Below, piece by piece: positions 1 through 11,162 of a DNA stretch of 64,000 nucleotides. The notes under the pieces were generated by a model that worked only from the letters and a program-made list of their open reading frames with translations, was not told where the DNA came from and did not search any database. How positions within the stretch are numbered: the stretch's first letter is position 1; every line of letters begins with the position of its first letter. Position numbers and translations under genes: made by a program. The DNA is from Aeromonas fluvialis (GTDB lineage Bacteria > Pseudomonadota > Gammaproteobacteria > Enterobacterales > Aeromonadaceae). The stretch spans positions 62,001 to 126,000 of the forward strand of contig NZ_CDBO01000074.1 in NCBI RefSeq assembly GCF_000819885.1, in the 5' to 3' direction.

Positions 1-8
1 CATAAGCG

Positions 9-33
9 AAGAGGCCCCTTGACGGGGCCTCTT
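9..33 (-). terminator. Rho-independent terminator of topA
   Basis: Perfect 9-bp stem AGAGGCCCC/GGGGCCTCT with a 5-nt loop, 5 bases beyond the topA stop. The topA end carries three tandem stop codons (TAA TGA TAA) just before it. Confidence 0.8.
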
Positions 34-37
34 ATCA

Positions 38-2659
38 TTATGCTTTCTTCGGCTTGGGCTGGCTCTCTTGCCAGGTACCGTTGTCGTAGTGGGCTGTCCA
101 ACCGGTCGCCTTGCCATTGACCTCGCTCATCACGTACTGCTCCTTGGTCTTGCGACTGAAGCGCACAATGGCGGGGTTGCCATCCGGATCGGTGAGCGGA
201 GCACCGGCCAGATACTTGTGCTTGGCGGAGATGCGATCCTTGAAGCGCTTGAGCTCCTCCACCAGCGGCGCGCGGGTCTCGCGGGATTTGGGAAAGTTGC
301 TGGCAGCCAGGAACAGACCGGCAGCCCCGTCACGGAGCACGAAGTGAGCATCGGACTGGGTGCACTTGAGCTCCGGCAGCGGCACCGGATCCTCTTTCGG
401 CGGTGCGATGTCGCCGTTTTTCAGGATCTTGCGGGTGTTCTTGCAAGTCTCATTGGTGCAACCCATGTACTTGCCAAAACGGCCGTTCTTGAGCTGCATC
501 TCGGCTCCGCAACGGTCGCACTCGATGCTCGGCCCTTCGTAGCCCTTGAGCTTGAACTGGCCCTTCTCGATTTCGTAGCCATCGCAGTCCGGGTTGCGAC
601 CACAGACGTGCAGCTTGCGGCTGTCATCGATGATGTAGGCATCCATCGCTGTGCCACAGACACCGCAGCGGTGCTTGGCGCGCAGCGCTTCGGTTTCCGC
701 CTCTTCGCCGTCAGTGGCGGAGACAAACTCGTCGGCAGAGACCAGGTTGATGGTCTTCTTGCAGCGCTCTTTCGGCGGCAAGGCATAGCCGGAGCAGCCG
801 AGGAACACGCCGGTGGAGGCAGTGCGGATACCCATCTTGCGGCCGCAATCCGGGCAGTCGATGTCGGTCTGCACCATCTGGTTGGCACGCATTCCCCCCT
901 CTTCCGGCGCCTTGTCGGCCTGCTCCAGCTCCTGGGTAAATTCGGCGTAGAAGCTGTCCAGCACCTTCTTCCACTCCATGGTCCCTGCGGCGATGCCATC
1001 GAGCTTGTCTTCCATCTTGGCGGTGAACTCGTAGTTCATCAGCTCAACGAAGTTCTCCACCAGCCGGTCGGTGACGATTTCGCCCATTTTCTCGGCGAAG
1101 AAACGGCGGCTCTCGACCCGCACATAACCACGGTCGACGATGGTGGAGATGATGGAGGCGTAGGTAGACGGACGGCCGATGCCGCGTTTTTCCAGCTCGC
1201 GCACCAGCGCAGCTTCGGTGAAGCGCGCGGGCGGCTTGGTGAAGTGCTGGCGCGGATCCAGTTTGACCAGTTTCAGCACCTCGCCCACGGTCACCGCAGG
1301 CAGCTGGCTATCTTCACCCTTGCGACCCATCGGCGGCAGCGCCTTGGTCCAACCGGCGAAGCGCAGGGTACGGCCACGGGCCTTGAGCTCGAACTCACCC
1401 GCCTTGACGGTCAGGGTGGAGGAGTCGTACTGAGCCGGGGTCATCTGGCAGGCAACGAACTGACGCCAGATGAGATCGTACAGACGCATGGCATCCGGCT
1501 CCATCCCTTCCAGCATCTCGGCAGTCACCTGCACGCTGGAGGGGCGGATCGCCTCGTGGGCCTCCTGGGCATTGGCCTTGGCGCCATACAGATTTGGCTC
1601 GGCTGGCAGATAGGCCGCGCCATACTGCTCGCCGATATATTCACGCACCGCCTCAACCGCCTCTTTGCTGAGGTTAGTGGAGTCGGTACGCATATAGGTG
1701 ATGTAACCCGCTTCATAGAGACGCTGGGCCATCATCATGGTCTTCTTGACCCCGAAGCTCAGACGGGTAGAGGCCGCCTGCTGCAGGGTGGAGGTAATGA
1801 ACGGTGCAGAGGGCTTGGAACCGGTCGGCTTGTCTTCCCGGTTCACCACCTTGTAGTCGACCCCTTCCAGGGCTGCGACAGCGGCAAAGGTCTCTGCCTG
1901 GGTCACCGGCTTGAAGTCGGCCCCGTTGCGGCTGACCACTTCCATCCGCAGATCGCTCTTGTCGGCGGTCAGCAGGTCGGCATTGAGATCCCAGAATTCG
2001 ACCGGGACGAACGCCTTGATTTCGCGCTCTTTATCGACGATGAGACGCACCGCAACGGACTGCACCCGACCGGCGGATAGACCGCGGGCCAGCTTCTTCC
2101 ACAACAGCGGAGAGACCATGTAACCCACCACGCGGTCGAGGAAACGACGGGCCTGCTGGGCGTTGACGCGGTCAATATTGAGTTCGGACGGCTGGGCGAA
2201 CGCCTCCTTGATGGCGCTCTTGGTGATCTCGTTGAACACCACGCGCTTGTAGCGGCTGTCGTCGCCGCCGATGATCTCGCGCAGGTGCCAGGCGATCGCT
2301 TCCCCTTCTCTATCCAAGTCGGTTGCGAGATAGATGGTGTCGGCTTTCTCGGCCAGACTTTGCAACTCGCTGACCACCTTCTCCTTGCCGGGCAAAATCT
2401 GGTAGTTAGCCTGCCAGCCCGCGGTCGGATTGATTCCCATCCGGGCAAACAGGGCCTTGCGATCCTTGGCAGCCTTCTCGGATTCGCTCAACTTGATGCC
2501 GCGAATGACAGGTTTCTTGGGCTCGGTGCTGGCGCTGCCGCTGGTGGGCAGATCGCGAACATGACCCACGCTGGATTTCACCACGTAGTCCTTGCCCAGA
2601 TATTTGTTGATCGTCTTGGCCTTGGCCGGAGACTCCACTATGACCAGTGATTTGCCCAT
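38..2659 (-). CDS. topA: DNA topoisomerase I
   Basis: Type IA topoisomerase that relaxes negatively supercoiled DNA through a 5'-phosphotyrosyl intermediate. The 873-residue product is close to the E. coli length (865). The N-terminal TOPRIM domain shows [14 protein letters not shown] and the acidic metal motif DLDREGE (residues 114-120). The catalytic tyrosine is Y322 in ITYMRTDS. Three C-terminal four-cysteine zinc ribbons follow (CPDC, CGVC and CDRC start them). The start at 2659 was chosen because [10 protein letters not shown] is the conserved N-terminus; the open frame runs 41 codons further upstream without homology. It is divergent from astB. In E. coli topA lies next to sohB/yciK; here those genes are about 6.5 kb away. 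Confidence 0.97.
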   Translation of the reverse strand: MGKSLVIVESPAKAKTINKYLGKDYVVKSSVGHVRDLPTSGSASTEPKKPVIRGIKLSESEKAAKDRKALFARMGINPTAGWQANYQILPGKEKVVSELQSLAEKADTIYLATDLDREGEAIAWHLREIIGGDDSRYKRVVFNEITKSAIKEAFAQPSELNIDRVNAQQARRFLDRVVGYMVSPLLWKKLARGLSAGRVQSVAVRLIVDKEREIKAFVPVEFWDLNADLLTADKSDLRMEVVSRNGADFKPVTQAETFAAVAALEGVDYKVVNREDKPTGSKPSAPFITSTLQQAASTRLSFGVKKTMMMAQRLYEAGYITYMRTDSTNLSKEAVEAVREYIGEQYGAAYLPAEPNLYGAKANAQEAHEAIRPSSVQVTAEMLEGMEPDAMRLYDLIWRQFVACQMTPAQYDSSTLTVKAGEFELKARGRTLRFAGWTKALPPMGRKGEDSQLPAVTVGEVLKLVKLDPRQHFTKPPARFTEAALVRELEKRGIGRPSTYASIISTIVDRGYVRVESRRFFAEKMGEIVTDRLVENFVELMNYEFTAKMEDKLDGIAAGTMEWKKVLDSFYAEFTQELEQADKAPEEGGMRANQMVQTDIDCPDCGRKMGIRTASTGVFLGCSGYALPPKERCKKTINLVSADEFVSATDGEEAETEALRAKHRCGVCGTAMDAYIIDDSRKLHVCGRNPDCDGYEIEKGQFKLKGYEGPSIECDRCGAEMQLKNGRFGKYMGCTNETCKNTRKILKNGDIAPPKEDPVPLPELKCTQSDAHFVLRDGAAGLFLAASNFPKSRETRAPLVEELKRFKDRISAKHKYLAGAPLTDPDGNPAIVRFSRKTKEQYVMSEVNGKATGWTAHYDNGTWQESQPKPKKA

Positions 2660-2914
2660 GCTGTAACTATTATCCTCATTGCACCCGACGGGGTTGGTGT
2701 GCGGTTTTGTGGGGCTGTATAAGAGATTTGGCGCGAAAAAGCAATCTTGTGAACAAATCCCCCTGACCAGCCCGCACCACACCGCTTCTTTTATTGCTTC
2801 TTTATTTATTAATGCGAAGGCAACAGGCCGGACGCAACCGCTTTTTCATTTTTCTGCCATACCGCCCCTTTTTTTATATCGGAAACGACATAAAAACGTC
2901 TACTGGTTACCGGC

Positions 2915-2945
2915 TTGTTACAAAAACATAGAATCTCTTTATAAT
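2915..2945 (+). promoter_or_regulatory. Sigma-70-like promoter of astB
   Basis: A consensus -10 TATAAT lies at 2940-2945. The -35 is less certain: TTGTTA at 2915 (19-bp spacer) or TTACAA at 2918 (16-bp spacer). It sits in the 355-bp AT-richer gap between topA and astB (2660-3014), in which I see no gene. Confidence 0.6.
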
Positions 2946-3014
2946 GGCCCAACCCCGACGCATTGTGCGCGGAAGGAACCGCTACCCATCATAAAAATCG
3001 AAAGGATGTACTCA

Positions 3015-4352
3015 ATGAAGCACTTCGAGGTCAATTTCGACGGTCTGGTCGGCCCGACTCATAACTATGCCGGCCTCTCCTACGGCAACGTTGCCTCCCA
3101 GAGCAATGCCCAGGAGGCTTCCAATCCGAAAGAGGCCGCCAAACAGGGGCTGCGCAAGATGAAGGCGCTGACCGAGCTAGGCATGACCCAGGGGGTGCTG
3201 GCACCACAAGAGCGTCCCGATCTCGCCACCCTGCGCCGCCTAGGCTTTAGCGGCAACGATGCCCGGGTGCTGGAGCAGGCCGCCAAACAGGCGCCTGCCG
3301 TGCTGGCTGCCTGCTATTCCGCCTCCAGCATGTGGACGGCCAACGCCGCCACCGTCTCTCCCAGTGCCGATACCCAGGATGGCCGTATTCACTTCACCCC
3401 CGCCAACCTGACCAACAAGTTTCACCGCTCTCTGGAGCCCGACGTCACAGGCCGTATCCTGCGCGCCGTATTCAACAACGATCGCCACTTCAGCCACCAC
3501 CTCCATCTGCCGGAGAATGACCACTTCGGCGACGAGGGGGCGGCCAACCATACCCGCCTCTGCCGCGCCTATGGCGAGGCGGGGGTCGAGCTGTTTGTCT
3601 ATGGCCGCAGCGCCTTTGATTACTCCCGCCCGGCGCCGAAGCGCTACCCGGCCCGCCAGACTCTGGAGGCAAGCCAGGCCATCGCCCGCCTGCATGGCCT
3701 TGGTGAGGAGAGCGTGGTGTTTATCCAGCAAAACCCGGAGGTGATCGATCAGGGGGTGTTCCATAACGACGTGATCGCGGTGGGCAACCAGAACGTGCTC
3801 TTCTTCCACCAGCAAGCGTTCCTCAACACCGAAGCGGTGCTGACAGAAATCCGCGGCAAGTTTGGTGACGGAGACCTGCACTTTATCGAAGTGCCGACCG
3901 CCGAGGTATCCGTGCTGGATGCGGTGAAATCCTACCTGTTCAACACCCAGATCCTCACCCTGCAGAGCGGTGAGATGGCCATCATCGCCCCCACCGAGAG
4001 CCGCGACAATCCGGCGGTGTCGGCCTATCTTGACAAGCTGCTGACGCAGGACACCCCGATCAAGGCGGTGCACTACATGGACGTGAAACAGAGCATGCGC
4101 AATGGTGGCGGCCCGGCCTGCCTGCGACTGCGGGTTGCCATGAACGATCAGGAACTCGCCGCGGTCAATCCGGCCTGCCTCATCAACGACAGCCAGTTTG
4201 CCCGCCTCGATGGCTGGGTGGATCGCCACTACCGTGATCGCCTGACCCTCGATGACCTGCGGGATCCGACCTTGGTGCAGGAGTCTCGCAGCGCGCTGGA
4301 CGAGCTGACCCAGATCCTGAAACTGGGTTCGGTCTACCCGTTCCAGCGCTAG
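3015..4352 (+). CDS. astB: N-succinylarginine dihydrolase
   Basis: Second enzyme of the arginine succinyltransferase (AST) pathway; hydrolyses N2-succinylarginine to succinylornithine, CO2 and ammonia. The 445-residue product matches the family length. The amidinotransferase-fold catalytic triad is visible as E174 (GDEGAANH), H250 (GVFHNDV) and C369 ([10 protein letters not shown]). The start at 3015 has AAGG 9 bases upstream; an in-frame ATG at 3006 sits directly on that ribosome site and is less likely. No other ast gene (astC, A, D, E) is adjacent, so astB is separated from the rest of the pathway here. Confidence 0.96.
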   Translation: MKHFEVNFDGLVGPTHNYAGLSYGNVASQSNAQEASNPKEAAKQGLRKMKALTELGMTQGVLAPQERPDLATLRRLGFSGNDARVLEQAAKQAPAVLAACYSASSMWTANAATVSPSADTQDGRIHFTPANLTNKFHRSLEPDVTGRILRAVFNNDRHFSHHLHLPENDHFGDEGAANHTRLCRAYGEAGVELFVYGRSAFDYSRPAPKRYPARQTLEASQAIARLHGLGEESVVFIQQNPEVIDQGVFHNDVIAVGNQNVLFFHQQAFLNTEAVLTEIRGKFGDGDLHFIEVPTAEVSVLDAVKSYLFNTQILTLQSGEMAIIAPTESRDNPAVSAYLDKLLTQDTPIKAVHYMDVKQSMRNGGGPACLRLRVAMNDQELAAVNPACLINDSQFARLDGWVDRHYRDRLTLDDLRDPTLVQESRSALDELTQILKLGSVYPFQR

Positions 4353-4365
4353 ATGTGATGCCCGG

Positions 4366-4391
4366 GAAGACCGCCGACACTGGCGGTCTTC
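4366..4391 (+). terminator. Terminator-like hairpin after astB
   Basis: Perfect 10-bp stem GAAGACCGCC/GGCGGTCTTC with a 6-nt loop, 13 bases after the astB stop. The T-tract is poor. Confidence 0.65.
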
Positions 4392-4550
4392 TGCTATCGG
4401 CCTTGCCTTCAGCGCGATCGCCAGCTTGCACGGATGCTGCTTTGTGCAGAAAAGCAGCACACAACTTGCTGATAAGCTTGAATTTTGAGCTTGGTGTATC
4501 AAAAAATCGACGAACAGTCATTTTTTACTGCCAGATGCCTCATCAAGGGG

Positions 4551-4578
4551 TTCACAAAGCCTCTGGATCTGATAGTAT
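4551..4578 (+). promoter_or_regulatory. Probable promoter of the tRNA-Tyr cluster
   Basis: TTCACA (4551-4556), a 16-bp spacer and TAGTAT (4573-4578), followed by a GC-rich discriminator (gcgcctcgc) of the kind found on stable-RNA promoters. It ends 15 bases before the first tRNA. Confidence 0.5.
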
Positions 4579-4593
4579 GCGCCTCGCACTTGG

Positions 4594-4678
4594 GGAGGGG
4601 TTCCCGAGCGGCCAAAGGGATCAGACTGTAAATCTGACGGCTCTGCCTTCGAAGGTTCGAATCCTTCTCCCTCCACCA
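4594..4678 (+). tRNA. tRNA-Tyr (GTA), copy 1
   Basis: 85-nt class II tRNA with a long variable arm. The anticodon is GTA within ACTGTAAAT, the T-arm carries GGTTCGAATCC, and the 3' end is encoded as ACCA. The acceptor GGAGGGG pairs with CTCCCTCC. It is the first of three identical copies. Confidence 0.97.
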
Positions 4679-4717
4679 TTCAAGTGCAAAAGTAGTGACA
4701 ATCAGGAAATACCCCGT

Positions 4718-4802
4718 GGAGGGGTTCCCGAGCGGCCAAAGGGATCAGACTGTAAATCTGACGGCTCTGCCTTCGAAGGTTCGAATCCTTCTCCCTCCAC
4801 CA
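4718..4802 (+). tRNA. tRNA-Tyr (GTA), copy 2
   Basis: Identical in all 85 positions to copy 1, with CCA encoded. It is separated from copy 1 by 39 bp without a terminator, so the copies are probably processed from one transcript. Confidence 0.97.
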
Positions 4803-4846
4803 TTTCCCTGATTGCAATGGCTGAATACAATTTGCTTTACCCCTGT

Positions 4847-4931
4847 GGAGGGGTTCCCGAGCGGCCAAAGGGATCAGACTGTAAATCTGACGGCTCTGCC
4901 TTCGAAGGTTCGAATCCTTCTCCCTCCACCA
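4847..4931 (+). tRNA. tRNA-Tyr (GTA), copy 3
   Basis: Identical to the two preceding copies, CCA encoded, 44 bp downstream of copy 2 and followed by a strong terminator. Confidence 0.97.
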
Positions 4932-4940
4932 TCATTCAAG

Positions 4941-4965
4941 AAAACCCGGCCTCGCGCCGGGTTTT
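4941..4965 (+). terminator. Terminator of the tRNA-Tyr operon
   Basis: AAAACCCGGC / GCCGGGTTTT stem with a short CTCGC loop and a T-run, 9 bases after the third tRNA. Confidence 0.85.
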
Positions 4966-5073
4966 CGCTTTCTGCTATCCCCCACACACTTTTTTGGCCT
5001 TGTCAGATCTGACAGTTGCAATTGCATCCCATCTTGCTCATCGTGGCATCATTGACATCAGAGTGTTCACATC

Positions 5074-5364
5074 ATGTTTGAAGTCTGGGACGAGCATGGT
5101 CACGCCACCGGTCTGACACTGCAGGCGCTCAAAGTCAGAATCAGCAAGGACTATCAGGGCGAACTGATGGTGCGCTACAGCAACAAGCTGGGGCTCCCCA
5201 CGACCCTTTTTCTGACGGTTCACAAGGGCGTTGCCTATCAACGCTTCAAAGCGGGCTCGCCAAAACTGGATTGGGAATGGCTGGCCACCGCAGGCAATGG
5301 CCACAGCCCCCGCAATTTTATGAGCGAACAGTTCCCCGATTTTCAACTCGCACTGGATAATTGA
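5074..5364 (+). CDS. Small hypothetical protein, 96 aa
   Basis: I do not recognise the family. The product starts MFEVWDEHGH, has no signal peptide, membrane segment or cysteine, and ends FQLALDN; the composition looks like a small soluble alpha/beta protein. A slightly longer open frame lies antisense (5038-5346), so the strand is a judgement based on residue composition and its position between the tRNA terminator and trhP. No clear ribosome site is visible. Confidence 0.5.
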   Translation: MFEVWDEHGHATGLTLQALKVRISKDYQGELMVRYSNKLGLPTTLFLTVHKGVAYQRFKAGSPKLDWEWLATAGNGHSPRNFMSEQFPDFQLALDN

Positions 5365-5556
5365 ATATCGGCCCCCCTCCTCCGTTGGGCCTGAGCGGCT
5401 GTTTCATATCGGCATCCTATCGGCTCGCGCAGCCAACAATGTCCTGCCAAATTGCATGATGACGTGGGGGCGAGTACAATCTCGCACCCCGAATATCCGC
5501 CGCATCTTCTGTAGATAGCCCCGGATATGCTGTCATCGGGTCGCGCTGTATTGAGA

Positions 5557-5635
5557 CTCCTCTCGGAGGGTCATCTTGCACCGCAGCTCAACCACTACGA
5601 TGCCATCAGGTGGCATCGTCCTGATTTGCAATCAG
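5557..5635 (+). promoter_or_regulatory. Structured 5' leader of trhP with three hairpins
   Basis: Three consecutive inverted repeats precede trhP: GACTCCTCTCGGAGGGTC (5557-5574, imperfect), ACGATGCCA-TCAGG-TGGCATCGT (5597-5619, perfect 9 bp) and CTGATT-TGC-AATCAG (5621-5635, perfect 6 bp). The last ends 15 bases before the ATG. The rest of the 5365-5650 gap shows no gene. Confidence 0.45.
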
Positions 5636-5650
5636 ATATAAGAGTCCGCC

Positions 5651-7262
<1,612 letters not shown>

Positions 7263-7268
7263 ATGCAA

Positions 7269-7296
7269 CAAGGCCGGGAAATCCCGGCCTTTTTTG
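7269..7296 (+). terminator. Terminator of trhP-yfhL
   Basis: Stem AGGCCGGGA/TCCCGGCCT followed by six T residues, 7 bases after the ferredoxin stop. Confidence 0.85.
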
Positions 7297-7320
7297 ATCC
7301 CGCCCTCATCTCCATGATGG

Positions 7321-7578
7321 CTATTTTTTGTTTACCAACCGGTGCAATTCATCCAGCTCCCGCTACGCCGCCAGCAAGTCGGTCTGTACCTGCTCCAATT
7401 TGCTCTGCTTGTTGGCCTTGATATTGTGCGCGGCTTGCTCCTGTCCGGCATTGTGGTGTGCTTTGGCAGACACCAGCTGGTTGTTGACTGTCTGCAGACG
7501 GGCCTGGCAACCGACCGCTTCACTGCCAAAGGCCTGACCCGCCAACAGCAGCAAGCCGGCTCCCAATACTTTCCACAT
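7321..7578 (-). pseudogene. DUF1090-like secreted protein with in-frame amber codon
   Basis: Starts at 7578 with a signal peptide (MWKVLGAGLLLLAGQAFGSE), then GCQARLQTVNNQL and a charged helical stretch resembling E. coli YqjC (DUF1090). Codon 72 is TAG (7363-7365), but the same frame continues for 13 codons (RELDELHRLVNKK) to a second TAG at 7321-7323. The continuation has the same charged helical character, so a CAG or GAG codon probably mutated. The family assignment is tentative because the protein is shorter than YqjC. The 71-residue product may still be made and exported. Confidence 0.5.
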
Positions 7579-7736
7579 CTCGATTCATCCGATCTGGTTT
7601 GCGAGCTGACCATAAAAACCTCGATCGGCGGCAGGGTCAAGCAAGCGGGAACAAGGTGCGACAGAAGTTGTGCAACATCACGCAATCGTCACCCTGTTGG
7701 TTCTACAATGGCGCTTTTTAGGATCAGGAGTTTCTT

Positions 7737-8090
7737 ATGAATCAACAGATTGTGGTGATTGCCAATGGCGCTCCCTATGGTAGCGAATCCCTGTTCAACG
7801 CCCTGCGTCTCGCTATCGCCCTGAACGAGCAGGGTGGCGCCAGCCTGAAGCTGTTCCTGATGTCCGATGCGGTGAGCGCGGCGCTGGCCGGTCAGGCACC
7901 AGCCGAAGGGTACAACCTGCGCCAGATGCTGGAGATCCTGCTGGCTCAGGGTGCAGTCATTCGCCTGTGCAAGAGCTGCACCGATGCCCGGGGCATAACA
8001 ATCCTGCCGCTGATCGAGGGGATTGAGGTCGGCACCCTGCCGATGCTGGCCCAATGGACCCTGGCTGCCGACAAGGTGCTGACCTTCTGA
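7737..8090 (+). CDS. DsrE/YchN-family sulfur-relay-like protein
   Basis: 117-residue protein with the DsrE/DsrF fold pattern: IVVIANGAPYGSESLFNALRLAIAL at the N-terminus, a central LKLFLMSDAV strand, and a cysteine pair in RLCKSCTDARG at the usual position of the family's reactive cysteine. The family includes sulfur-transfer subunits and YchN-like proteins of unknown role. The start has AGGAG about 8 bases upstream. It stands alone (tusBCD partners absent), so a direct thiouridine role is not supported. Confidence 0.8.
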   Translation: MNQQIVVIANGAPYGSESLFNALRLAIALNEQGGASLKLFLMSDAVSAALAGQAPAEGYNLRQMLEILLAQGAVIRLCKSCTDARGITILPLIEGIEVGTLPMLAQWTLAADKVLTF

Positions 8091-8091
8091 G

Positions 8092-8923
8092 TTACTTCAC
8101 CGGGCAGGCCGGACTCCTGACCTCCCGGTTGCCAGCCCCGTAAAGGGCGAACACCAGCACACAGATCCCCACCATCACGGCAAACAGCGCAGGCCCGCCC
8201 CATACCTGCAACAACCATCCCCCCACTAACGGAGCCAGCGCCCAGCCAAGACCGGCAAGAGCACTGGCCCCGAAGTAACTGCCCTTGAGATGAGGCGGCG
8301 CCATCTCATCGATCAGCACGTTAAAGAGCGGAAAGAGCACCGCCTCCCCGACACTGAGTAAGAACACCGCCATCAACCAGGGCCAATGCAATGCCGGGCT
8401 CGACAGGGCGAACAGCACCTGGGCCGCAGCCATCAGCAGAATGGAGAACTGCAACCGCAGGCTCACCCACCCCCGCCCCCACATTGAGCAGGAAGTAGCG
8501 CAGGTGCTGAGCCAGCTCTCGCTGCGTTTTCTCGGGCAGCAGATCCCCCATCAGCGCCTTGCCCGGGGTATCGATAAAGGCATAGGAGAGACCGGAGCCA
8601 AATACCCCCAGTGCGATTAGCCAGAGGGAGTGGCCAAAGCCAAGCAGCAGATAAGCTCCGCACGACACGGCGCAGCCCAGCAGCAATATGGCGCGGCGAC
8701 CAATCTTGTCGGAGAGCCACCCCACGTAGAAGCCGATAAGGCAGGAGAGCACAGCGGCTCCTCCGAGCAACATCCCGATACCGGAAGCAGAGAGGTCATA
8801 CTCCCGATACAGCAGGATAGAGAGGAAAGGCCAGACCATGAAAAAACTGGTACGCACCATAAAGGTGCCCAGAATAACGATCCAGACCAGCAGGGGAAAT
8901 TGCCTGAGGGTGCTCCATGACAT
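8092..8923 (-). pseudogene. MFS transporter pseudogene (internal deletion plus frameshift)
   Basis: The N-terminal part (start 8923, GGAG 7 bases upstream, MSWSTLRQFPLLVW) carries about five membrane helices and the MFS loop motif GWLSDKIGRR. It runs to YFLLNVGAGVG near 8470-8490. The C-terminal part continues in another frame (SLRLQFSILLMAAAQ to the stop at 8092) with roughly TM8-12. Together they give about 277 codons against about 400 for the MdtH-like family, so some 120 residues (about TM6-7) are missing and the reading frame is broken at the G-rich junction. A functional transporter is very unlikely. Confidence 0.8.
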
Positions 8924-9049
8924 CGCTATGCTCCATGCCTCCGCAGCTCTTAACACAAGATGCTGTCATAAACGGGGGAAAGCATTCAGTGGTAACAGAG
9001 GGCTTCAATAGAAACAACGCTCGCTCGCCAGCAAGGTGCAACCGGATGC

Positions 9050-9085
9050 AAAAAGGCCAGCCGGTGGGCATCGGCTGGCCTTTTT
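9050..9085 (-). terminator. Terminator of sohB, bidirectional in form
   Basis: AAAAAGGCCAGCCG / CGGCTGGCCTTTTT, a near-perfect stem with A-run and T-run on both sides, between sohB and the MFS pseudogene. Confidence 0.85.
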
Positions 9086-9125
9086 ATCACGGGATTCCCC
9101 TCTGGCTAACGCCGAAGGTGCGGGC

Positions 9126-10133
9126 TTAGCGCCAGGGACTCTGCTGCCACAGACGCCCCAGTCCGGCTTCGAGCGCCTGAGCGCCCTGCTGCCCCAGCTT
9201 CTGGGTCAGGCTTTTTGGCTTGCGATAGCTGATGCCGATCACCTTGTGGTGGCTGGCTTGCGCCAGCAGGTAGTCATCGCTGGTGCAGAGGGCATCCACC
9301 AATCCCAGCCCCTTGGCCTGACTCGCCAGCCAGTGCTCACCGGTCGTGACCTGATCGATATCGAGTTGCGGGCGGTGTTCGGCCACAAAGGCCTTGAAGC
9401 GCTCGTGGATCGCCGCCAGCTCCTCGCGAAACTTCTCGCGCCCCAGATCGTCGTTCTCGCCGAACATGGTGATGGTGCGCTTGTACTGCCCGGCGGTGTG
9501 CATCTCGAATTCAATGTCATGCTTTTTCAGCAACTTGTTGAAGTTCGGCAGCTGGGCGATCACCCCGATGGAGCCAACGATGGCAAAGGGGGCGGCCAGG
9601 ATCTTGTCCGCCACACAGGCCATCATGTAACCGCCACTCGCCGCCACCTTGTCGATAGCCACGGTCAGCGTGATGTCCTTGTCCCGCAGCCGCTGCAACT
9701 GGGAGGCGGCCAAGCCATAGCCATGCACCACGCCACCACCGGATTCAAGGCGCAGCAACACCTCGTCGCCGGGCTGGGCGACGCCAATCACCGCGCTCAC
9801 CTCTTCGCGCAGGGAGGCCACCTCTTTGGCATCCATACTGCCGTTGAAGTCGAGCACAAACAGGCGACTGCGCTCATCCCCCGCCTTGGCGCGCTTTTTC
9901 TGCTCCTCTTTCTGCTGCTTGTCCATCACCTTGCGCTCGGCCTTGCTGGCAAGCGCGCTCTTGAGCGCAAACTGCCCCTGCTCCAGCTCGCTCGAGAGGT
10001 CGGTCACCACCAGCTCCCCCTTGCGCGCTTTCGGCTGGCGAGTGCTGACGATCATCAGAATGATGGCGCCGATGGCCAGCAGGAAGGTCACTGTCTTGGC
10101 CAGAAACAGGCCATATTCGGTCAGAAATGTCAC
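9126..10133 (-). CDS. sohB: Inner-membrane protease SohB (peptidase S49 family)
   Basis: 335-residue signal-peptide-peptidase-like serine protease. An N-terminal membrane anchor (residues about 8-30) is followed by a lysine-rich linker and the S49 domain. The catalytic serine is S166 in AASGGYMM and the general-base lysine K218 in GQYKRT. The active site faces the periplasm in the family. It is divergent from yciK, as in E. coli. Confidence 0.95.
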   Translation of the reverse strand: MTFLTEYGLFLAKTVTFLLAIGAIILMIVSTRQPKARKGELVVTDLSSELEQGQFALKSALASKAERKVMDKQQKEEQKKRAKAGDERSRLFVLDFNGSMDAKEVASLREEVSAVIGVAQPGDEVLLRLESGGGVVHGYGLAASQLQRLRDKDITLTVAIDKVAASGGYMMACVADKILAAPFAIVGSIGVIAQLPNFNKLLKKHDIEFEMHTAGQYKRTITMFGENDDLGREKFREELAAIHERFKAFVAEHRPQLDIDQVTTGEHWLASQAKGLGLVDALCTSDDYLLAQASHHKVIGISYRKPKSLTQKLGQQGAQALEAGLGRLWQQSPWR

Positions 10134-10355
10134 GATGGACTCCAGAATGGATCGGTTTTCGTCACATTCTAGGGAGTTTGGCGGATGCGCGCAAAAAATC
10201 GCAGCCAGTGCCCGAAAAAACCAACCCGAGCATCACAACCTCTCTATTTTCTTCACATTTTTATTGCCGCTGGCTGGTCAAACAGGCGCGCGGATCAGTA
10301 CACTTGGCGCCGATTGCCATGCACTTATGGCCGGAATTTGTTAACAGGAGTTGTC

Positions 10356-11111
10356 ATGCTCGATTATCAGGCACCCCGCGATCTGCTCAAGGATAAAGTC
10401 ATTCTGGTCACCGGTGCCGGCGACGGGATCGGCCGCGAAGCCGCCCTCACCTACGCCGCCCACGGTGCCACCGTGATCCTGCTCGGCCGCACCAGCGCCA
10501 AACTCGAAGCCGTGTATGACCAGATTGACGCCGCCGGTTATCCGCTGCCCGCCATCGTGCCGGTGGATCTGAAAGGGGCCACCGCCGCCCACTACCGCGG
10601 CATGGCCGACACCTTCGCCCAGCAGTTTGGCCGCCTCGATGGCGTGCTGTTCAACGCCGGTTTGCTCGGCACTCTCTCTCCGTTTGAACACATTCAGGAG
10701 AAGGAGTGGGACGAGGTGATGCAGGTCAACGTCAAATCGGAATTCCTGCTGACCCAGGCGCTGCTACCGCTCCTGCGCCAGACCGCCAAGGTGCAGGGCG
10801 ATGCCTCCATCATCTACACCTCCTCCAGCGTGGGACGCAAAGGGCGGGCCTACTGGGGCACCTATGCCATCTCCAAATTCGCCATCGAGGGGATGATGGA
10901 AGTGCTGGCCGACGAGCTGGAGAACACCGGTGTGCGGGTCAATACCCTCAATCCGGGCGGCACCCGCACCAAGATGCGCGCCAGCGCCTTCCCGGCAGAA
11001 GATCCCATGAACCTCAAGACCCCGGCCGATCTGATGCCGCTCTACCTTTACCTGATGGGATCGGACAGCCGCGGCAAAACCGGCCAGACCTTTGTGGCTC
11101 AGCCAAAATAA
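10356..11111 (+). CDS. yciK: Short-chain dehydrogenase YciK
   Basis: 251-residue classical SDR oxidoreductase. The cofactor motif is TGAGDGIGREAA and the catalytic Tyr/Lys lie in YAISK after the serine run TSSSVG. The length and N-terminus (MLDYQAPRDLLKDKVILVTG) match E. coli YciK (252 aa). The start at 10356 has AACAGGAG ending 5 bases upstream; the open frame extends further upstream without homology. The substrate is not known. Confidence 0.93.
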   Translation: MLDYQAPRDLLKDKVILVTGAGDGIGREAALTYAAHGATVILLGRTSAKLEAVYDQIDAAGYPLPAIVPVDLKGATAAHYRGMADTFAQQFGRLDGVLFNAGLLGTLSPFEHIQEKEWDEVMQVNVKSEFLLTQALLPLLRQTAKVQGDASIIYTSSSVGRKGRAYWGTYAISKFAIEGMMEVLADELENTGVRVNTLNPGGTRTKMRASAFPAEDPMNLKTPADLMPLYLYLMGSDSRGKTGQTFVAQPK

Positions 11112-11162
11112 ACAGGCGGCCCAGCCCAAATAAATCAATAAAATACCCAGAGTGTTGTGCGG

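Noticed and set aside
68-2080. A 670-codon open frame on the plus strand opposite topA
   Set aside because: It is the antisense shadow of topA; composition is His/Gly/Leu-rich without any domain, typical for the opposite strand of GC-rich genes.
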